From the NCBI GenBank assembly GCA_022614705.1, contig JAKEIB010000332.1, positions 1-10,762 of the forward strand: a stretch of 10,762 nucleotides of DNA. The letters are read 5' to 3'. The number at the start of each line of letters is the position of its first letter. Within the stretch, counting starts at the first letter, position 1. Shown here piece by piece: positions 5,951-10,762 of this stretch. The notes beneath the pieces were generated by a model. The model ran no database searches, was not told the origin of the DNA, and saw only the letters and a program-made list of their open reading frames with translations. Origin of the DNA: Planctomycetota bacterium. GTDB taxonomy: Bacteria > Planctomycetota > Planctomycetia > Pirellulales > Lacipirellulaceae. A program made the translations under genes and the position numbers.

Positions 5951-5970
5951 AGCCGCGCAGCGGCGACATC
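5951..5970. repeat. Palindromic repeat, family C copy 2
   Basis: AGCCGCGCAGCGGCGACATC matches copy 1 (5880-5899) at 19 of 20 bases and has the same GCCGC-GCA-GCGGC hairpin. It lies upstream of the PQQ-like gene. Confidence 0.65.
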
Positions 5971-5976
5971 CCATCG

Positions 5977-6005
5977 TTGACGGTCGCTGCGCATCCAGCT
6001 ACGTT
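5977..6005 (+). promoter_or_regulatory. Candidate promoter for the PQQ-like gene
   Basis: TTGACG (5977-5982), a 17-bp spacer and TACGTT (6000-6005). The -35 is strong and the -10 weak. The predicted start of transcription falls at about 6012, the A of the ATG, which would give a leaderless mRNA. There is no Shine-Dalgarno sequence. Confidence 0.4.
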
Positions 6006-6011
6006 GCACTT

Positions 6012-7337
6012 ATGATTCGAGAATTGCTTGCGATTTTGTTGCTTTCGACGGTCCCCATCAACACCCGCGCCGATTGGCCCGAGTTCCGCGGCCCCTATGG
6101 CAACGGCCACGTCGTCGCCAATGATCAAGCCTCATCGGGCAATCTGCCGCTCACGTGGAGCGAGACCGAAAACGTCCGCTGGAAAACGCCCGTTCCGCAT
6201 CGCGGCTGGTCCACGCCCGTCGTCAGGGACGGCAAGATCTGGCTTACCACGGCGACCGAAGACGGCCACGACTTTTTCGCCGTCTGCGTCGATGCCGAAT
6301 CGGGCGAAGTTCTGCACAACAAAAAACTGTTTCATTGCGACGAGCCCGAACCGCTCGGCAATCACCTTAACTGCTATGCCGCGCCGTCGCCCGCGATTGA
6401 GAAAGGCCGCGTGTACGTCCACTTCGGCAGCTACGGCACCGCCTGCCTCGACACGGCCACCGGCGAAATCCTCTGGCAACGCGACGACCTGCCCTGCCGC
6501 CACTACCGCGGCCCATCGTCCTCCGTCGTGCTGTTCGAAAACCTCGTGATCCTCACGCTCGACGGCGTCGACCTGCAATACACAATCGCACTCGATAAGC
6601 AAACGGGCGACACCGTGTGGAAAACGATCCGCGACGTCGAGTGGAACGACCAGAACCTTACCGGCAATGAAGACCCGGCTTCCGTTCAGCGCATCCGCGA
6701 CGGCGACCATCGCAAGGCCCACTGCACGCCGCTCATCGTCACGACGCCCGACGGCCGAACGCAGATGATCAGCCCCGGCGCGAAAGCCGCGTTCGCCTAC
6801 GACCCGCGCACCGGCGACGAAATCTGGCGCATCGACTACGACGACTTCTCCGTCGCCCCCCGGCCGGTCTTCCACGACGGCATCGCCTACCTCGTCACCG
6901 GCATCACCCATCCCGAGTTGTGGGCCATCCGCCTGGGCCCCACTGGCAACCTCACCGACTCCGACACGGTCCTCTGGCGCCTAAACTCGCGCGTCTCCAA
7001 AACCGCCTCGCCGCTTCTAGTCGACGGCCTGATCTACATGATCAGCGACGACGGCATCGTCAACTGCATCGACGCCGCCACCGGCGACCCCGTCTGGCAA
7101 AAACGCATCGGCGGCGCCTTCGCCGCCTCGCCGATTTACGCCGCCGGCCGCATCTACTTCTGCAACCAAGACGGCGAAACCACCGTCCTCGCCCCCGGCC
7201 GCAAGTTCAAGGAATTGGCCACCAACACGCTGGACGACGGCTGCATGGCGTCGCCGGCGGTGGACGGCGATGCGCTCATCCTGCGCACGAAGACGCATCT
7301 CTATCGGCTTGAAGATTCACAGCCGGCAGGCCGCTAG
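6012..7337 (+). CDS. Secreted PQQ-like beta-propeller repeat protein
   Basis: A 441-residue protein. Residues 1-20 form a Sec signal peptide (short charged start, hydrophobic LLAILLLSTV, probable cleavage after T-R-A). The mature end DWPEFRGPYGNGHV is characteristic of planctomycete PQQ-like proteins. The rest is a beta-propeller of repeated blades. Each is marked by a D-x-x-T/S-G-x-x-x-W/H turn: VDAESGEVLH (93-102), LDTATGEILW (146-155), LDKQTGDTVW (194-203), YDPRTGDEIW (263-272) and IDAATGDPVW (353-362), with further degenerate blades. Many such proteins are BamB-like scaffolds and do not bind PQQ; no dehydrogenase catalytic domain or cytochrome motif is present, so an enzymatic role is unsupported. 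Location is probably periplasmic or surface. Its TAG overlaps by 4 bp the stop of the convergent gene. Confidence 0.9.
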   Translation: MIRELLAILLLSTVPINTRADWPEFRGPYGNGHVVANDQASSGNLPLTWSETENVRWKTPVPHRGWSTPVVRDGKIWLTTATEDGHDFFAVCVDAESGEVLHNKKLFHCDEPEPLGNHLNCYAAPSPAIEKGRVYVHFGSYGTACLDTATGEILWQRDDLPCRHYRGPSSSVVLFENLVILTLDGVDLQYTIALDKQTGDTVWKTIRDVEWNDQNLTGNEDPASVQRIRDGDHRKAHCTPLIVTTPDGRTQMISPGAKAAFAYDPRTGDEIWRIDYDDFSVAPRPVFHDGIAYLVTGITHPELWAIRLGPTGNLTDSDTVLWRLNSRVSKTASPLLVDGLIYMISDDGIVNCIDAATGDPVWQKRIGGAFAASPIYAAGRIYFCNQDGETTVLAPGRKFKELATNTLDDGCMASPAVDGDALILRTKTHLYRLEDSQPAGR

Positions 7338-10249
7338 GGACATGCACATGCTGTTCGACGCACTCGGCGCTCTCGCGCGGCGAAACAGGCGATTACCATT
7401 CCAATGAGCACAACGACTGAAGGTTCCGGCGTACTGGTGGGTGCCCCGCTCGCACCTCTTGCACCGCCGCCCGGTGTTTGACCGAAGTGATGTCGCCACG
7501 TCTCGTAGAGCGAAGGATCCAGGCCGCCGACCTTTCGTAGGAGTATGTAGTCGGCGGTGTCGATGACGCCGTCCTGATTAAAATCGCCAGGCGGATCCGC
7601 CGGTAGATTGGGAACGATCGAAATGAGGCGGACCTGGCCAAGCGAGTAAAGGTCCGTCGCATCCCAAACATAGGGACTGTCGATCGTGAACTCTCCGCTC
7701 GGGCTGACGTTGGACCAATCGAAAAGCTGAAAACTTCTACCAACCTGCGTGGCCAAGTTGACGCCGTCGGCGAAACTAAGTTGCAATGCTCCGTCCAGCG
7801 TAACTGCGATTCCGTTTTCGAAAGTGAACTTTGAGTTCCAGTCGTCGGCATCGAACACCATCTTCAACACGCTGGTGTTGTCCGCCGAAAAGCCATTTTC
7901 GACTTCAATTTCAGCCGGCCCAATCGGATTGTCGTAGTCGCGCACTACCAGCGAGTTTCCGCTAGTCAGATTGAGGCCCTGGATTGTGCCGTCCGGATGA
8001 ATCAGGTTCGTGGTCGTGACGCTGGCAAAATTGAGATAGATGCTCGCTCCGCGCGCGTCCGCGCCGCTAAAGTTCGTGTTTGTGAAGATGACACTATCAA
8101 AGGAAGCGTTCGTTAAATCGGCTCCGGCGAAATTAAATTCGTTCAATGTCAGATAACCCGCCTCGAAGTGGCCGCTAAACACGGCGTTTGAAAGATTGAT
8201 GCCGGACATATCCCAATTATCCAAAGTGACTTGCCATCCCTCAATTTTTACCCCGGCCATGTTCCTCAATTGATAACTTGCCGTCGAATAAATTTGTGTC
8301 GCAGTGAGCACCGAACCACTAGAGTACATATGGAAATGCGTTCCACCAACCACAGCGTCTGTTAGATTGGTTCCAGACCAAGCGATAGTCAAATCAGCGC
8401 CGGTGAGGTCTTGCAGTGTGAGGTCAAAAGCATTTCCACTAGCGGAAAGCCTGAGTCCCCGGAGGTCGTGATTCTGATAACTGGCTGTCGAATACAGCTG
8501 CGCCGGAGTGAATGTACCAGGGTTAATTGATTCAAATCTTGCATCGTTGATAATCGCGTTAGAAAAATTCGTACCTGCAAGCGATATCGAACGAAATTCT
8601 ACACCGGTCAGGTCCTGATTCGAGAGGTCCCATCCCGAGAGATTGACATTAGCGTTCGTGAAGTGAATCCCGCGCAAGTCATGATTCTTGTAGCTGGCCG
8701 TCGAGTACAACTGGCCGGGCGTGAATCCGGACGCACTGATGTACGCTCCAGTAAGAACGGCGTCCGTGAAATTTGCTCCTGTCACGTTGAAGCCGAGGTC
8801 GACGCCCGTCAAATTCGCGTTGCTCAGATCGGCGTTGTTCAAATACGACCCCCCGAAACTTCCGCTCGATAAGTTCTTGCCGGAGAAATTCCATCCGGAG
8901 AGGTCGTGGGAAAACAGCCTCACTCCCGTCAGGTCTCCACTTTGGTAGCTGGCCGTCGAGTAAAGCTGCGCTGTCGAGAGCTCGTCGCCACCCAAATAAG
9001 ACTGATTGAAGATTACTCCTCGGATATCGGCTTGATCAAAAATGGCCCCGGCCAGAATTGCAGAGGTAAAATCTGCTCCGACGAGATTCGCACTTGCGAA
9101 GTTTGTACCTTGAAGCGTGGACTGGGCGAAACTCGCTCCAGAGAGATTCTTCCCTGAAAAATTCCAGCCCGTCAGATTGTTCTTGTTCAACTTGATACCG
9201 CTAAGATCCCCACTGACGTAACTAGCCGTGGAATAGAGCTGCGCGGCTGTGAAGCCGTTGGCCACCGTCGATGACAGAATTGCCCGCGTCACGATTGCGT
9301 TGGTGAATACCGTATTTGCTAACGTACTGGAGGAGAGACTGGCGTTATCCAAATTGGCCCCAATTAGGCTCGCGATTGTAAGATTCGTACCGCCGAGGTT
9401 TGCACCCGAAAGGTTGGTATACGTGAATGTTGCGCCCGTGAGCTGATGCGGAAGATCGGTACCGACGAGGGTCATAGCTCCGAAGTATCCGTACGAGAAA
9501 TTGGAGTTTTCAAATTCCGTCTGGGAGAGGTCGTTATTCTGATAACTGGCGGTCGTATAGAGCTGCGCCAGCGTCATGCCTGTGTCCAATCCCGCCGCAG
9601 TTTTCAGACTAGCCCCGCGAATGTCGGCACCGGTGAAATTTGCGTTTTTCACGATGGATTGACTAAACTGCGTTCCCATCAAGTTCTGGCCAGAAAAGTC
9701 CCAGCCGGTGAGATCGTTCTTATTAAAGTTGATCCCGCTCAAATCCCTGTTCTGATAATTGGCCGTTGAATACAGCTGACTGGCCGTGAAGCCGAACTGC
9801 ACCGTCTCTTGAAAAATCGCGCCATCGATGATCGCGCCCGTAAGTCGAGCATTGGTAAGTACAGCCTTTTGGAAAGTGCTGTTCGTAAGATTGGCGTTCA
9901 CTAAGTCGGCATTCGTGAAGTTAGCTTGCATAGCGCTGGCGTCAATCAAATTTGCCTGGCTGAGGTCAGCGTTCGTCAGTTGCGAATTAAAGAATGTAGC
10001 ATCGGTGAGGTTGGCGCCTATGAGGTACGCCTTTGTCAGATCCGAATGGTAAAGCAACGCATTGGGAGCTGCTACTAGTCCCGCTCCGTCGGGAACGAGC
10101 GTAGAACTCTGCTGCTTACCCTGACTCGGATCGTTCGGATTAACGTATTCCCACTCGAAGATGTCGGCATGCGCCGGTTGCAACATCGGAGCCGCTATGC
10201 CGATCGCAAATACTAATGCGACGAGTCGATGGGTTCGCCGACGCTGCAT
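7334..10249 (-). CDS. Large secreted pentapeptide-repeat protein with dockerin-like segment and PEP-CTERM sorting signal
   Basis: A 971-residue protein. A signal peptide covers about residues 1-28 (RRR, hydrophobic LVALVFAIGIAA, cleavage near PAHA-D). Residues 65-745 are pentapeptide repeats, A(N/D)Lxx and variants such as NLTDATFFNSQLTNADLSQA, predicted to form a right-handed beta-helix. Seven QLYSTASYQ-type modules punctuate them at residues 158, 229, 337, 428, 513, 584 and 652. Residues 750-880 form a beta-rich domain (GTIQGLNLTSGNSLVVRDYD; GRSFQLFDW; SPYVWDATDLYSLGQVRL). One dockerin-like calcium loop follows, GDFNQDGVIDTADYILLRK (888-906). The end is a PEP-CTERM signal: PEPS (941-944), hydrophobic VVVLIGMVIACFAA and basic RERRVRR. 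By family knowledge the last element directs exosortase-dependent sorting to the envelope. Function is unknown; a structural or adhesive surface role is an inference. Base composition is visibly less GC-rich than in kdsB through the PQQ-like gene. Confidence 0.92.
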   Translation of the reverse strand: MQRRRTHRLVALVFAIGIAAPMLQPAHADIFEWEYVNPNDPSQGKQQSSTLVPDGAGLVAAPNALLYHSDLTKAYLIGANLTDATFFNSQLTNADLSQANLIDASAMQANFTNADLVNANLTNSTFQKAVLTNARLTGAIIDGAIFQETVQFGFTASQLYSTANYQNRDLSGINFNKNDLTGWDFSGQNLMGTQFSQSIVKNANFTGADIRGASLKTAAGLDTGMTLAQLYTTASYQNNDLSQTEFENSNFSYGYFGAMTLVGTDLPHQLTGATFTYTNLSGANLGGTNLTIASLIGANLDNASLSSSTLANTVFTNAIVTRAILSSTVANGFTAAQLYSTASYVSGDLSGIKLNKNNLTGWNFSGKNLSGASFAQSTLQGTNFASANLVGADFTSAILAGAIFDQADIRGVIFNQSYLGGDELSTAQLYSTASYQSGDLTGVRLFSHDLSGWNFSGKNLSSGSFGGSYLNNADLSNANLTGVDLGFNVTGANFTDAVLTGAYISASGFTPGQLYSTASYKNHDLRGIHFTNANVNLSGWDLSNQDLTGVEFRSISLAGTNFSNAIINDARFESINPGTFTPAQLYSTASYQNHDLRGLRLSASGNAFDLTLQDLTGADLTIAWSGTNLTDAVVGGTHFHMYSSGSVLTATQIYSTASYQLRNMAGVKIEGWQVTLDNWDMSGINLSNAVFSGHFEAGYLTLNEFNFAGADLTNASFDSVIFTNTNFSGADARGASIYLNFASVTTTNLIHPDGTIQGLNLTSGNSLVVRDYDNPIGPAEIEVENGFSADNTSVLKMVFDADDWNSKFTFENGIAVTLDGALQLSFADGVNLATQVGRSFQLFDWSNVSPSGEFTIDSPYVWDATDLYSLGQVRLISIVPNLPADPPGDFNQDGVIDTADYILLRKVGGLDPSLYETWRHHFGQTPGGGARGASGAPTSTPEPSVVVLIGMVIACFAARERRVRRTACACP
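8177..9787 (-). repeat. Seven intragenic super-repeats of the QLYSTASYQ module
   Basis: Each module follows a pattern near xTAxQLYSTASYQxxDL, then SGixFxxNxL and TGWxFSGxNLxGxxF. The QLY/QIY codons start at 9778, 9565, 9241, 8968, 8713, 8500 and 8296 (minus strand), giving spacings of 71, 108, 91, 85, 71 and 68 residues. DNA similarity is also retained: GTAGCTGGCCGTCGAGTA appears at 8690-8707 and again at 8945-8962. The second and last modules are the most degenerate after the YQ. Confidence 0.85.
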
Positions 10250-10312
10250 TGTGGATGGCTCGTGAGAATTGCGATAATCGATGGATTTTCAACACGTACT
10301 GATCAGAAATCG

Positions 10313-10341
10313 AATATCGCATCATTCCGACGATTTGTCAA
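10313..10341 (-). promoter_or_regulatory. Sigma70-like promoter of the pentapeptide-repeat gene
   Basis: On the minus strand there is TTGACA (10336-10341, perfect -35), a 17-bp spacer and GATATT (10313-10318, 4 of 6 matches to TATAAT). The predicted leader is about 57 nt. No clear Shine-Dalgarno sequence precedes the ATG. Confidence 0.5.
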
Positions 10342-10382
10342 AGCGATAACGTGCTCGCCTCGCCGGCCGTTCACGGATTGTG

Positions 10383-10526
10383 TCACATCTTGCGGCGGTG
10401 ACTACGTTTGACCGCTTTCCAAAACTCATCCCGCGACAAACCTTTCCCCGCCGCGATGCTTCGTCGCGATATGTCAAGCAGCGCCTCAGAGACAAAAAGG
10501 GGCGGAACGATTGGCGATTCAGACAA
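10383..10526 (-). CDS. Possible small protein of unknown function downstream of the toxin remnant
   Basis: A 47-codon frame from TTG 10526 to TGA 10383, reading MSESPIVPPLFVSEALLDIS, then RRSIAAGKGLSRDEFWKAVK and RSHRRKM. GGAG on the minus strand lies 11 bp before the TTG. An ATG in the same frame at 10625 would overlap the toxin remnant and add basic, low-quality sequence. I do not recognise the protein. The helix-turn composition (LLDISRRSIAAGKGLSRDEFWKAV) recalls the C-terminal tail of small antitoxins, and its place beside a ParE-like remnant makes that worth considering, but nothing proves it. It may be a relic fragment. Confidence 0.3.
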   Translation of the reverse strand: MSESPIVPPLFVSEALLDISRRSIAAGKGLSRDEFWKAVKRSHRRKM

Positions 10527-10567
10527 CGCAGTTTCAACTCCTGTTCCCGCCGACAGAAATCGTCGTC

Positions 10568-10717
10568 CTATCGGCCTTCGCCAAACAGGGACTCGATGTC
10601 TCGCGCGCCGTGCAACACCCGCCAAATCTCCACGCCGTCAGCCGTCGGCCGATAGAACGTGAGGTATGGACCGTCCGAATAAATCTGCCACATCAAGAAG
10701 CTCGCAAACACCTGAAT
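10568..10717 (-). pseudogene. ParE/RelE-type toxin, C-terminal remnant
   Basis: A short frame ending in TAG at 10568-10570 reads ...YSDGPYLTFYRPTADGVEIW and then RVLHGARDIESLFGEGR. This is the conserved last strand pair of ParE-family toxins (Y-L-x-F-Y-R-x-x-x-D-G-V-E-I-x-R-V-L-H-G-A-R-D-I). An in-frame TAA (10718-10720) cuts it off about 47 residues from the end, whereas full ParE proteins have about 95-105 residues. None of the two flanking frames continues the fold convincingly. The preceding residues (VFASFLMWQIYS) fit the family poorly, suggesting an indel or rearrangement there. ParE poisons DNA gyrase; this fragment is unlikely to do so. The cognate ParD, normally upstream, would lie beyond the window edge. 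Confidence 0.65.
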
Positions 10718-10762
10718 TTAAGGGATTCTCAACGAGTCAATGTGTCAGATTTTTTGCGACGA

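Noticed and set aside
6132..6911. 259-codon minus-strand frame opposite the PQQ-like gene
   Set aside because: It is a Val/Asp/Ala-rich shadow without a motif. The sense frame has a signal peptide and propeller repeats.
8177..9787. Regularly spaced repeats considered as a CRISPR array
   Set aside because: Spacing is 204-324 bp and irregular, the repeats are imperfect, and the frame is open throughout. They are intragenic protein repeats.

Overview
The window looks like chromosomal DNA from a planctomycete, probably a Pirellulales-like lineage. This rests on gene style, not on a database search: a secreted PQQ-like beta-propeller whose mature end begins DWPEFRGP, a protein ending in a dockerin-like DFNQDG...DTADY segment plus a PEP-CTERM tail, a relic of the planctomycete serine/threonine kinase architecture, and short palindromic repeats between and inside genes.

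Layout. 1-597 (+): C-terminal part of a TPR protein. 620-877 (+): HigA-type antitoxin with no toxin beside it. 890-3760 (-): glmS, then a DinB-fold protein, then a truncated kinase-like protein, all co-directional and possibly one transcript. 3761-3980: divergent intergenic region with a candidate glmS promoter and two copies of a palindromic repeat. 3981-5881 (+): kdsB and a sugar-nucleotide-reductase-like SDR protein. 5882-6011: more palindromic repeats. 6012-7337 (+): secreted PQQ-like beta-propeller protein. 7334-10249 (-): a 971-residue secreted pentapeptide-repeat protein that overlaps the previous gene tail to tail by 4 bp, with a good sigma70-like promoter at 10313-10341. 10250-10762: that promoter, a possible 47-codon ORF and the C-terminal remnant of a ParE-type toxin.

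How the genes fit together. GlmS (entry to UDP-GlcNAc), KdsB (CMP-Kdo) and the SDR protein (possible nucleotide-sugar step) suggest an envelope-polysaccharide neighbourhood, with glmS and kdsB sharing a divergent control region. The two right-hand genes encode exported proteins. I see no defence island, phage, IS element or CRISPR array.

The most interesting signal is repeat biology. A 54-bp imperfect palindrome lies exactly in frame inside the SDR gene and adds about 18 residues to a surface-loop position. A half copy of the same family lies in the same codon phase inside kdsB. Other hairpin-forming repeats abut or contain the stop codons of kdsB and the SDR gene, and a heptamer array abuts the glmS stop. 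This resembles the protein-coding palindromic elements known from Rickettsia. Second in interest is the pentapeptide protein, built around seven copies of a QLYSTASYQ-type module.
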